Shown here piece by piece: positions 1-5,316 of a DNA stretch of 5,636 nt. The notes under the pieces are model-generated. The model saw only the letters and a program-made list of their open reading frames with translations, did no database searches and had not been told where the DNA came from. This DNA comes from Microbacteriaceae bacterium (lineage in GTDB: Bacteria; Actinomycetota; Actinomycetes; Actinomycetales; Microbacteriaceae): NCBI GenBank assembly GCA_026785785.1, contig JAJAZI010000083.1, positions 1 to 5,636 on the forward strand, given 5' to 3'. Each line of letters begins with the position of its first letter. Position 1 is the first letter of the stretch. The translations under genes were made by a program, and so were the position numbers.

Positions 1-18
1 ATTGCCGTTTCTCCACCC

Positions 19-24
19 AAGGAG
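19..24 (+). promoter_or_regulatory. Shine-Dalgarno site of the BFN gene
   Basis: AAGGAG, with 7 nt to the ATG at 32. This near-perfect site decides the start against the ATT codon at 2 in the same frame. Confidence 0.85.
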
Positions 25-31
25 TTGCATC

Positions 32-532
32 ATGGTCCAGGTTCGCGTTGTCGCCCTCGCTGTTGATTCCGGCTCGCAGCCCGTGGTTCTTCTGAAGCCG
101 ATACTGGACGAGCCCGGCTCGGGCAAGATACTGCCGATCTGGATCGGCACCCAGGAGGCAACCTCCATCCTCATTGCCACCGAGGGCGCTCAGGCACCCC
201 GGCCCCTCGCGCACGACCTCATGAAGAGCCTGCTCGAGGCGGTGCAGGCCGAGCTGGAACGCGTCGATATCACCCGCGTCGAGGGCGGCACCTTCTACGC
301 CGAGATGACGCTGCAAACGAGGAACGGGCGACTGGTTCTCGACTCCCGTCCATCAGACGCCATCGCCCTTGCCGCTCGTGTCGATGCGCCCATCTGGGTC
401 AACGATGACCTGCTCGAGGCCGCGGGAGTCGCCGACGAGACCGAAGTGACGGGCTCCCCTGGCGAGGAGACGCAACTCGACGAGTTCAAGCGGTTCCTCG
501 ACGAGGTCGACCCCGAGGACTTCCAAGGCTGA
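32..532 (+). CDS. Bifunctional nuclease family protein (BFN / DUF151), 166 aa
   Basis: Small soluble protein of the BFN/DUF151 family, whose characterised plant members have both DNase and RNase activity; bacterial roles are poorly known. Visible family motifs in order: LPIWIG followed by EA (residues 34-43), RPLAHDL (57-63, the usual R-P-x-T/A-H-D-L block), GGTFYA (85-90) and the signature DSRPSDAIALAAR (104-116) followed by PIWV. The C-terminus (about 141-166) is acidic and Glu/Asp-rich, probably a flexible tail. The ATG at 32 was preferred to an upstream in-frame codon at 2 because AAGGAG sits 7 nt before it and homology begins at once with VQVRVVALA. In many actinobacteria this gene follows garA and a MerR regulator (ftsR), so it may be the end of such an operon starting left of the window; that is inference. 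Family call is secure; cellular function is not. Confidence 0.93.
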   Translation: MVQVRVVALAVDSGSQPVVLLKPILDEPGSGKILPIWIGTQEATSILIATEGAQAPRPLAHDLMKSLLEAVQAELERVDITRVEGGTFYAEMTLQTRNGRLVLDSRPSDAIALAARVDAPIWVNDDLLEAAGVADETEVTGSPGEETQLDEFKRFLDEVDPEDFQG

Positions 533-550
533 CGGGCCCCTTCCGCAGCC
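527..550 (+). terminator. Possible hairpin terminator after the BFN gene
   Basis: GGCTG-A-CGG pairs with CCG-CAGCC around a 7-nt GCCCCTT loop, giving an 8-bp GC-rich stem with one bulged A. It covers the BFN stop codon and sits before the next gene. No T-tract follows, as is common in high-GC actinobacteria, so a terminator role is tentative. Confidence 0.33.
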
Positions 551-564
551 GACGCGGGCGGGAC

Positions 565-570
565 TACCGT
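565..570 (+). promoter_or_regulatory. Candidate -10 element (TACCGT), leaderless decarboxylase mRNA
   Basis: TACCGT fits the actinobacterial TAnnnT -10 consensus and ends exactly 6 nt before the A of the ATG at 577. That puts the expected transcription start on the start codon itself. No convincing SD lies in the 20 nt before the ATG, and no good -35 is visible. Together these suggest a leaderless transcript, so the gene may be expressed independently of the BFN gene. Confidence 0.42.
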
Positions 571-576
571 TGCGCT

Positions 577-2013
577 ATGTCAGCGGAACCGGATGAATAT
601 CGCGCCGCCCTCGAACACGCGCTCGCGCACACGCTCGACTGGCTCGCATCCGTTCCCACCCGCCACGTCGGCCCGCGACTGACGGCCGACGAACTCGCCC
701 CCCGGTTCGCGGCGCCACTGCCCGACGGCCCGACCGACCCGGTGACGGTCGTCGACGAGCTCGCCGCGATCGCCGACCCCGGGCTCATGGCGATGCCGTC
801 CGGCCGCTTCTTCGGCTGGGTCATCGGTGGCGCACTGCCAGCCGCCCTCGCCGCGGACTGGATGGTCAGCGCCTGGGACCAGAACGCCGGGATGCGCTAC
901 GCGACTCCCGCGGCCGCGGCGGCAGAGGAGGCGGCGGGAGGATGGCTGCTCGACCTGCTCGGGCTTCCCGCCGGGAGCGACGTGGGATTCACGACCGGCG
1001 CGACGATGGCGAACTTCGTCGGCCTCGCCGCCGCCCGCAAGTGGACGCTCGACCGCGTCGGCTGGGACCTCGACGCCCTCGGCCTCAGCGGATCGCCGCG
1101 CATCACGGTATTCGCCGGGGCCGACCGGCACGTGACGATCGACCTCGTGCTGCGCTACCTCGGGCTCGCCGCCCCCGTCGAGATCGAGGTCGACGCCCAG
1201 GGGCGCCTGGATCCGGATGCCCTCGGCCGGGCCCTCGACGGCCACGACGGCCTCGCGATTCTCTGCCTGCAGGCGGGGAACCTGCACTCGGGCGCCTTCG
1301 ATCCGATCGGGGAGGCCACGATGATCGCGCACGCGCACGACGCGTGGGTGCACGTCGACGGCGCGTTCGGTCTGTGGGCCGCCGCGAGCCCGACCCTCCG
1401 GCCGCAGTTGGCCGGGCTCGAGACGGCCGATTCCTGGGCGACGGATGCCCACAAGACTCTCAATGTTCCCTACGACAGCGGATTCGCGATCGTCTCCCGG
1501 CCCGAGGTACTGCGGTCGGTGTTCGCGGTGCACACGAGCTATCTCATCGAGGCAGACGCGGGCCCGGGTGACCCGTTCGAGAAGGTGCCGGAGCTGTCTC
1601 GCCGCGCCCGCGGCATCCCGGTCTGGGCAGCACTGCGCTCGCTCGGGCGGTCGGGCACGATCGACCTCATCGACGGCCTCGCCAGCAACGCCAGGGCCCT
1701 CGCGGAGGGGCTGGCCCGGATGCCCGGGGTCGAGATCCTCAACGACGTGGTCTTCACTCAGGTCTGCATCAGCTTCGGCGACGACGAGCGGACACGGCAG
1801 GTCACCGCGGCGCTCATCGCGGACGGCACCGCGTGGATGTCGGGCTCGCGCTGGCACGACCGCGACATCCTGCGCATCTCGGTGAGCAACTGGTCGACGG
1901 ATGCCGACGATGTGGCCGCGTCGCTCGCGGCGGTGAAGCGGGCGATCGCGGCGGTGAACGCGGCCGTCGCGGCGGTCGAGCGGGCGGTCGGGGTCGCGAA
2001 CACGGCCGTTTGA
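577..2013 (+). CDS. PLP-dependent decarboxylase family protein (group II-like), 478 aa
   Basis: Fold-type I pyridoxal-phosphate enzyme of the group II amino-acid decarboxylase family (glutamate, aromatic amino acid and related decarboxylases). The predicted reaction is PLP-dependent decarboxylation of an amino acid in the cytoplasm; the substrate cannot be told. Landmarks: phosphate-binding TTGATMAN (139-146), H185 in the position of the PLP-stacking histidine, D261 in HVDGAFG (pairs with the pyridine nitrogen), and the Schiff-base K293 in TDAHKTLN (289-296). Length is normal for the family (about 450-500). The last 30 residues (449-478) are an Ala/Val-rich low-complexity tail. The ATG is taken from the length and the leaderless-type -10 just upstream. 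It lies 44 nt after the BFN gene and converges on the VOC gene. An aminotransferase-like activity is an alternative. Confidence 0.92.
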   Translation: MSAEPDEYRAALEHALAHTLDWLASVPTRHVGPRLTADELAPRFAAPLPDGPTDPVTVVDELAAIADPGLMAMPSGRFFGWVIGGALPAALAADWMVSAWDQNAGMRYATPAAAAAEEAAGGWLLDLLGLPAGSDVGFTTGATMANFVGLAAARKWTLDRVGWDLDALGLSGSPRITVFAGADRHVTIDLVLRYLGLAAPVEIEVDAQGRLDPDALGRALDGHDGLAILCLQAGNLHSGAFDPIGEATMIAHAHDAWVHVDGAFGLWAAASPTLRPQLAGLETADSWATDAHKTLNVPYDSGFAIVSRPEVLRSVFAVHTSYLIEADAGPGDPFEKVPELSRRARGIPVWAALRSLGRSGTIDLIDGLASNARALAEGLARMPGVEILNDVVFTQVCISFGDDERTRQVTAALIADGTAWMSGSRWHDRDILRISVSNWSTDADDVAASLAAVKRAIAAVNAAVAAVERAVGVANTAV

Positions 2014-2074
2014 CACGAGTGCGTGCGAAGCCCATCAGCGCGGGAGCGGCACTCCGGCCAGTGACGGCGCTATG

Positions 2075-2491
2075 TTAGTCCAGCTCGTCCGGGTTCTCGG
2101 CGTGGTCCGGATCCATCCACATGAATTCCCAGATGTGGCCGTCGGGATCCTGGATGCTGCGCGCAAACATGATTCCGATGTCTTGGGCGTAGGACGGCGA
2201 TCCGCCGCTCTCGAGCGCGGTGTCTGCGAGGCGGTCGACCTCGTTGCGGCTGTCGACGCTGACCGTGAGGATCACCTCGGCGACGGATGCCGCAGCGGCG
2301 GTGGGCTTGTTGGTGAACGACGCGAAGTACGGTTCCCGCAGCAGCATGACGAAAATGTTGTCGGTGATGACGAGGCAGAGGGAGTTGTCGTCGGAGAACT
2401 CCGGGTCGAATCCGTAGCCGAGGGCCGTGAAGAAGTCTCTCGAGCGGTCGAGGTCGCTGACGGGGAGGTTGACGAAAATGGATGTGGGCAT
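2075..2491 (-). CDS. VOC-superfamily (glyoxalase/bleomycin-resistance fold) protein, 138 aa
   Basis: Single-subunit vicinal-oxygen-chelate protein made of two beta-alpha-beta-beta-beta modules. It opens IFVNLPVSDLDRSRDFFTALGY (residues 5-26, written here only as the family's strand-turn-helix start), has IFVMLL at 46-51, and ends with QDPDGHIWEFMWMDP (114-128), the typical second-module strands. It resembles the widespread group annotated as glyoxalase or lactoylglutathione lyase relatives, but the substrate is unknown. N8 replaces the histidine normally used for metal binding at the first strand and only E122 is an obvious ligand, so classic glyoxalase I activity is doubtful. The ATG at 2491 is preceded on its strand by AAAGG with 8 nt spacing. 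It lies 89 nt downstream of the zinc-ribbon nuclease gene on the same strand and has its own candidate promoter. It converges on the decarboxylase with a 61-nt gap showing no clear terminator. Confidence 0.92.
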   Translation of the reverse strand: MPTSIFVNLPVSDLDRSRDFFTALGYGFDPEFSDDNSLCLVITDNIFVMLLREPYFASFTNKPTAAAASVAEVILTVSVDSRNEVDRLADTALESGGSPSYAQDIGIMFARSIQDPDGHIWEFMWMDPDHAENPDELD

Positions 2492-2499
2492 GGCCGCCG

Positions 2500-2504
2500 C
2501 CTTT
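2500..2504 (-). promoter_or_regulatory. Ribosome binding site of the VOC gene
   Basis: Minus-strand AAAGG, 8 nt before the ATG at 2491. It supports that start. Confidence 0.65.
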
Positions 2505-2521
2505 CGTGAGTGATCACCCCG

Positions 2522-2550
2522 ATCCTTCCACCGGGCCCAATACGGGGCAA
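2522..2550 (-). promoter_or_regulatory. Candidate promoter of the VOC gene
   Basis: On the minus strand, TTGCCC (2550-2545, 4/6 to TTGACA) and AAGGAT (2527-2522, 3/6 to TATAAT) are separated by 17 nt. The predicted start (about 2515) falls in an 8-bp palindrome GTGATCAC (2510-2517), which could act as an operator. The -35 hexamer lies inside the first unit of a 13-bp tandem repeat. Weak consensus, so tentative. Confidence 0.3.
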
Positions 2551-2583
2551 GGGCTCAGGGCAACGGCTCAGGGCAACGGCTCA
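2545..2583. repeat. 13-bp tandem repeat, three units
   Basis: Unit GGGCAACGGCTCA. Copies at 2558-2570 and 2571-2583 are identical; 2545-2557 has one change (GGGCAAGGGCTCA). Read on the minus strand each unit starts with TGA, and the first one is the stop codon of the zinc-ribbon nuclease gene. Each unit also holds TTGCCC. The length is not a multiple of three, in keeping with its non-coding position. Confidence 0.95.
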
Positions 2584-3516
2584 GGCCGACACCCTCTCGG
2601 CGAGGTAGCAGTTGACGATGAGGTCGCCGCGGACGCTTCTCAGCTCGTCGAGTAGCCGGTCGACGAGCCTCGACGTGACCCCCGAGGCGACCAGATCGTG
2701 CGGCCCGATCGGTTGCAGCTTGCCGCAGCGGATGCGCACGACCTCCCAGCCGACGGCGCGCAGCATCCGGTCTTTGCGGCGGTCGACGGCCTCGCGGCGC
2801 CCGACGTGCTCGAGGCCGTCCCTGCCGGTGGTGTCGTATTCGATTGCCACGCGCAGTTCGGCAAGCACGATGTCGGGCCACACCTCGAGGTGGGTGAAGA
2901 ACGGGCGGGCGACGCACACGGCGTTGAGGCCGGGTTCGAAGTTCAGCCGTTCGGTGAGTTTGGCCCGCAGGTCGGCCTCGGCGGCGGATGCTGGACGCGG
3001 CGCGCAGTCGCTGTGGAACGCGTCGCCGATTCCGCGGCCCGCCGCGGTCGAGGTGGCGCAGAGCTTCGCGGCACCAAGCTTCGCGGCACCGAGCTTCGCG
3101 GCACCGAGCTTCGCGGGTGGTTTCGGTTTTCGGACTGGCGTCTCCGGGGCGTCAGCGGGGCTGTCGCGAACGCCCGCGACCAGCGCGACGGCCGCACCCT
3201 GCGGCGAGCGGGTCACGGCGAGCGCCGCGCAGTTCGGGCACCAGGTCGAGCGGCGCCTCGACCGGCCGGGGCGTTGACGCTGCTCCTCGGGGGTCGCGAC
3301 GAACTCGTGGCCGACGATGCACACCCAGACGAGGTAGACATCCGCTGCGGGAGGAATCTGGGTGAGGGTGATGCCACGGTTGAGGTCGGGGTGGTACTGC
3401 CGCACGAGCACCGGATAGCTCTGCCAGGCCTCGCGATACTGCCCGACGGAATAGGGCATGATCGTGCCCTTCGACCGCTGCCGCCTAGCCCACCACGCCT
3501 CTACCTGCTCCGGCAC
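2581..3516 (-). CDS. Zinc-ribbon (DUF4379-like) and Vsr/DUF559-like endonuclease-domain protein, 311 aa
   Basis: Predicted two-domain nucleic-acid enzyme, numbered from the GTG at 3516. An N-terminal helical part rich in Trp/Arg (about 1-35) leads into a zinc ribbon like the 'probable zinc-ribbon domain' DUF4379: RQYHPDLN (39-46), W64-V-C66, G-H70-E, then W92-C93-P-N-C96, giving a Cys/His plus CxxC ligand set. A Pro/Ala/Lys linker (about 110-155) carries GAAKL repeats. The C-terminal part (about 180-265) resembles PD-(D/E)xK nucleases of the Vsr/DUF559 type: WPDIVL with D215, AIEYD with E226 and D228, H237, RRKDRMLRAVGWEVVRIR (246-263). The GTG start is chosen because GGAGG precedes it by 5 nt and the conserved-looking PEQVEAWWARRQ begins there. 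An in-frame ATG at 3642 would overlap the next gene's start and its leader looks non-coding; an ATG at 3459 also has a fair SD. Domain calls are from memory of the families; the target is unknown. Confidence 0.85.
   Translation of the reverse strand: MPEQVEAWWARRQRSKGTIMPYSVGQYREAWQSYPVLVRQYHPDLNRGITLTQIPPAADVYLVWVCIVGHEFVATPEEQRQRPGRSRRRSTWCPNCAALAVTRSPQGAAVALVAGVRDSPADAPETPVRKPKPPAKLGAAKLGAAKLGAAKLCATSTAAGRGIGDAFHSDCAPRPASAAEADLRAKLTERLNFEPGLNAVCVARPFFTHLEVWPDIVLAELRVAIEYDTTGRDGLEHVGRREAVDRRKDRMLRAVGWEVVRIRCGKLQPIGPHDLVASGVTSRLVDRLLDELRSVRGDLIVNCYLAERVSA
3061..3120. repeat. 15-bp in-frame tandem repeat encoding GAAKL
   Basis: Unit GAGCTTCGCGGCACC at 3061-3075, 3076-3090 (first base A, creating AAGCTT), 3091-3105, and a partial fourth unit 3106-3115. 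On the minus strand it encodes a GAAKL pentapeptide array (P-AKL then three GAAKL) in the linker between zinc ribbon and nuclease domain. Copy number changes would keep the frame. Confidence 0.95.
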
Positions 3517-3521
3517 CCCAT

Positions 3522-3526
3522 CCTCC
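3522..3526 (-). promoter_or_regulatory. Shine-Dalgarno site deciding the GTG start of the zinc-ribbon nuclease
   Basis: Minus-strand GGAGG (3526-3522) followed by 5 nt (ATGGG) and GTG at 3516. It is the best SD on the minus strand in this region and favours a 311-aa product over the 353-aa or 292-aa alternatives. Confidence 0.7.
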
Positions 3527-3630
3527 GATACCCACTTTACGAAGGGGCACCGACATTCGCCGCGCGAGTCGCAATTGGCGAGCGCCGCGCGACGCGCGAG
3601 ACTGGGGCTGGCAACTACTGCCCGACTGAC

Positions 3631-3635
3631 AAGGA
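3631..3635 (+). promoter_or_regulatory. Shine-Dalgarno site of the NYN gene
   Basis: AAGGA with 5 nt to the ATG at 3641. It selects this ATG over an in-frame upstream one at 3458, which lies inside the divergent gene. Confidence 0.8.
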
Positions 3636-3640
3636 CACCC

Positions 3641-4792
3641 ATGGCCGAAGCATCCGACCCTCGCGTCGCCGTCTACATCGACTTCGACAACATCGTCATC
3701 TCGCGCTACGACCAGGTCTACGGTCGGGGCAAGTTCATGGCCGACAAGGCCCGCAACGGATCCGACGGCGAGTCCGTCGACGGCAAGGCGAAGGAGCAGG
3801 CGCTGCGGGCGATCGTCGACGTTGGCGCGATCATCGACTACGCCACCTCGTTCGGCACCGTGGTGATCAGCCGCGCCTTCGCGGACTGGTCGGTGCCAGC
3901 TAACTCCCGCTATCGCCGGCAGCTCGTCGACCGCGCGATCGACCTGACCCAGCTGTTCCCGACCGCTCAGTACACGAAGAACGGCGCGGACATCCGCTTG
4001 TCGGTCGACGTCGTTGAGGACATGTTCCGGCTGCCCGACATCACCCATGTGGTCATCGTCGCGGGCGACTCCGACTTCATCCCCCTCGCGCAGCGCTGCA
4101 AGCGGCTCGGCCGCCACGTCGTCGGCATCGGCGTCGCCGGCGCGACGAGCAAACAGCTCGCGGCGGCGTGCAACGAGTTCGCCTACTACGGCGAGCTGCC
4201 CGGCGTCGAGGAGGAGGACGAAGAGCGCGAGTCCCCGCGGGAGCGCAGATCCCCGCGCGCGCCCGCGGTCGAACCGGCAGCATCCGCCGAGCCGACGACA
4301 CCGGCCGAGCCGACGACACCGGCGGCTTCGGTCGACTCGGCCGCGGATGCTGCTGGCGAGGCCGGGGATGCTGCCGGCGAGGCCGCGCAGGCGCCGAAGC
4401 GGAAGGCCCCGGCATCCCGGCGCGCGTCGTCGGCCGGTAAGAAGCCCGCCACAACCGAGGCGGTGTTCAGCGAGCTCGACGAGCCGACCGAGGCCGAGCA
4501 TGAGGTCGCCGAGGAGGAGTCCGCCGCCGACAGCCCCGAGCGGGGCACCGACGTGACCGAGCTGCTGGTGCGAGCCATGCGGCTGAGCCACGCGAAGAGC
4601 GACGACGAATGGTTGCACAGCGGCGGCGTGAAGAGCCAGATGCAGCGTATGGACCCCTCCTTCAACGAGAAGGCGCTCGGCTTCAGGAGCTTCTCCGACT
4701 TCGTGAAGAGCCGGGATTCCGTGGTGCTCGTAGGCAAGGACGAGCTCGCCGGTCGCATCAAACTACGGGCGCGGGCCCGCGTCAAGGGCTGA
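3641..4792 (+). CDS. NYN-domain (LabA/PIN-like) ribonuclease-type protein with C-terminal OST-HTH/LOTUS domain, 383 aa
   Basis: Predicted cytoplasmic, metal-dependent RNase of the NYN (Nedd4-BP1/YacP, PIN-like) superfamily. The NYN domain (about 7-187) starts VAVYIDFDN with D14 and D16, continues NGADIRLSVD with D117 and D123, and has the VIVAGDSDFIPLA block with D143 and D145: a complete acidic active-site set. Residues 190-303 form a low-complexity Glu/Ala/Pro linker, surely disordered, with basic patches (KRKAPASRR) and two small tandem duplications. Residues about 304-375 (TELLVRAMRLSHAKSDDEW, then GFRSFSDFVKS and VVLVG) match the winged-helix OST-HTH/LOTUS domain, known elsewhere for RNA (including G-quadruplex RNA) and protein binding. 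NYN plus OST-HTH is a known bacterial architecture; the RNA target is unknown. AAGGA 5 nt upstream sets the start. It is divergent from the zinc-ribbon nuclease and coupled to the DUF1697 gene. No residue looks broken. Confidence 0.93.
   Translation: MAEASDPRVAVYIDFDNIVISRYDQVYGRGKFMADKARNGSDGESVDGKAKEQALRAIVDVGAIIDYATSFGTVVISRAFADWSVPANSRYRRQLVDRAIDLTQLFPTAQYTKNGADIRLSVDVVEDMFRLPDITHVVIVAGDSDFIPLAQRCKRLGRHVVGIGVAGATSKQLAAACNEFAYYGELPGVEEEDEERESPRERRSPRAPAVEPAASAEPTTPAEPTTPAASVDSAADAAGEAGDAAGEAAQAPKRKAPASRRASSAGKKPATTEAVFSELDEPTEAEHEVAEEESAADSPERGTDVTELLVRAMRLSHAKSDDEWLHSGGVKSQMQRMDPSFNEKALGFRSFSDFVKSRDSVVLVGKDELAGRIKLRARARVKG
4286..4321. repeat. 18-bp perfect tandem duplication in the NYN linker
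   Basis: GCCGAGCCGACGACACCG occurs twice without change (4286-4303, 4304-4321), encoding AEPTTP twice at residues 216-227. Identical bases at synonymous sites point to recent duplication. Confidence 0.95.
4346..4387. repeat. 21-bp near-perfect tandem duplication in the NYN linker
   Basis: Two 21-bp units (4346-4366 and 4367-4387) encode DAAGEAG and DAAGEAA (residues 236-249) and differ at only a few bases. Each begins with GATGC. In frame, inside the disordered linker. Confidence 0.9.
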
Positions 4793-5316
4793 TGACCGCC
4801 TACGTCGCGCTGCTGCGCGCGGTCAACGTCGGCGGCACCGGCACGCTGCCGATGGCACGGCTCGCGGAACTCTGCACCGGGCTCGGGCTCGGCAACGTGC
4901 GCACCTACATCCAGAGCGGGAACGTCGTCTTCTCGTCGCCGTGGTCTGCGGATGCTGCGCGGACGGCACTCGAGATGGCGCTCACCGACGAGCTCGGCAC
5001 GCCCGCCCAGGTCATCATCCGCACCGCGGTCGAGCTCGAGCGCGCGGTGTCGGCGAACCCGTTTCCCGACGCGGAGGGCGCGAAGGTCGGGGTCATGCTC
5101 GCACAGGAGCCCGTGCCTGCAGCGATCGTCAACGGAATCCGTGCGCCCGGCGGCGAACAGGTGTTGCCCGGCGAGCGGGAACTCTACGTGTATTACCCAA
5201 ACGGCATGGGTCGCTCGAAGCTCACGCTGCCGAAATCGCTCGGCCCGGTCACAGTGCGCAACATGAACACCATGACGAAGCTCGTCGCCCTGACGCGGGA
5301 CATCCCTGCCGGCTGA
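4792..5316 (+). CDS. DUF1697 family protein, 174 aa
   Basis: Uncharacterised conserved protein of the DUF1697 family; its biochemical role is unknown. It is full length for the family (about 170-185 aa). Diagnostic segments are YVALLRAVNVGG (4-15), VRTYIQSGNVVFSS (36-49), NPFPDAEGAKVGVML (89-103), YYPNGMGRSKL (134-144) and RNMNTMTKLVAL (156-167). In the last, family members usually have Trp where M158 stands (RNWNT). No signal peptide or membrane segment is visible. The start ATG shares its A with the TGA of the NYN gene (TGATG at 4790-4794). AAGGG at 4784-4788 leaves only 3 nt to the ATG, so translation is probably coupled to the NYN gene. A longer in-frame reading from 4609 would lie inside that gene and is not credible. 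It converges with the DUF202 gene with no intergenic base. Confidence 0.93.
   Translation: MTAYVALLRAVNVGGTGTLPMARLAELCTGLGLGNVRTYIQSGNVVFSSPWSADAARTALEMALTDELGTPAQVIIRTAVELERAVSANPFPDAEGAKVGVMLAQEPVPAAIVNGIRAPGGEQVLPGERELYVYYPNGMGRSKLTLPKSLGPVTVRNMNTMTKLVALTRDIPAG

Larger units (their letters stand above)
3517..3640. promoter_or_regulatory. Divergent intergenic promoter region
   Basis: These 124 bp separate the divergent zinc-ribbon nuclease and NYN genes and should hold both promoters. For the minus gene, TAAAGT (3539-3534) fits TAnnnT and would give a leader of about 10-13 nt that just includes the GGAGG. For the plus gene, TTGGCG (3575-3580) and GAGACT (3598-3603) are 17 nt apart. A direct repeat CGCCGCGCGA occurs at 3558-3567 and 3583-3592, 25 nt start to start, and may be a regulator site. 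All of these elements are weak. Confidence 0.4.

Noticed and set aside
580..2016. 478-codon open frame antisense to the decarboxylase over its whole length
   Set aside because: It is codon-aligned with the sense gene; its stops would need TTA, CTA or TCA sense codons, which a high-GC3 gene avoids. Its Arg/Gly/Pro/His-rich translation shows no recognisable family.
2014..2074. Terminator between the convergent decarboxylase and VOC genes
   Set aside because: Only a 4-bp stem (GGAG/CTCC, 2043-2055) without T-tract was found, too weak to call.
3458..3640. 61-residue upstream extension of the NYN protein
   Set aside because: It lies in the opposing gene and promoter region; the ATG at 3641 has AAGGA and starts family homology within a few residues.
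3517..3642. 42-residue N-terminal extension of the zinc-ribbon nuclease from an ATG overlapping the NYN start (CATG at 3640-3643)
   Set aside because: No SD precedes that ATG, it would fill the only promoter space, and a GTG at 3516 has a perfect GGAGG. The two cysteines in the extension kept it in mind but do not outweigh this.
2698..3903. 401-codon plus-strand frame across the zinc-ribbon nuclease and divergent region
   Set aside because: It overlaps two well-supported genes, has no SD and a low-complexity Arg/Gly-rich product. A GC-rich shadow frame.
3485..4618. 377-codon minus-strand frame antisense to the NYN gene
   Set aside because: Shadow of a gene with clear NYN and OST-HTH motifs; composition biased and no family resemblance.
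4609..4791. Long upstream extension of DUF1697
   Set aside because: It would be read out of frame through the OST-HTH domain; DUF1697 homology starts right after the ATG at 4792.
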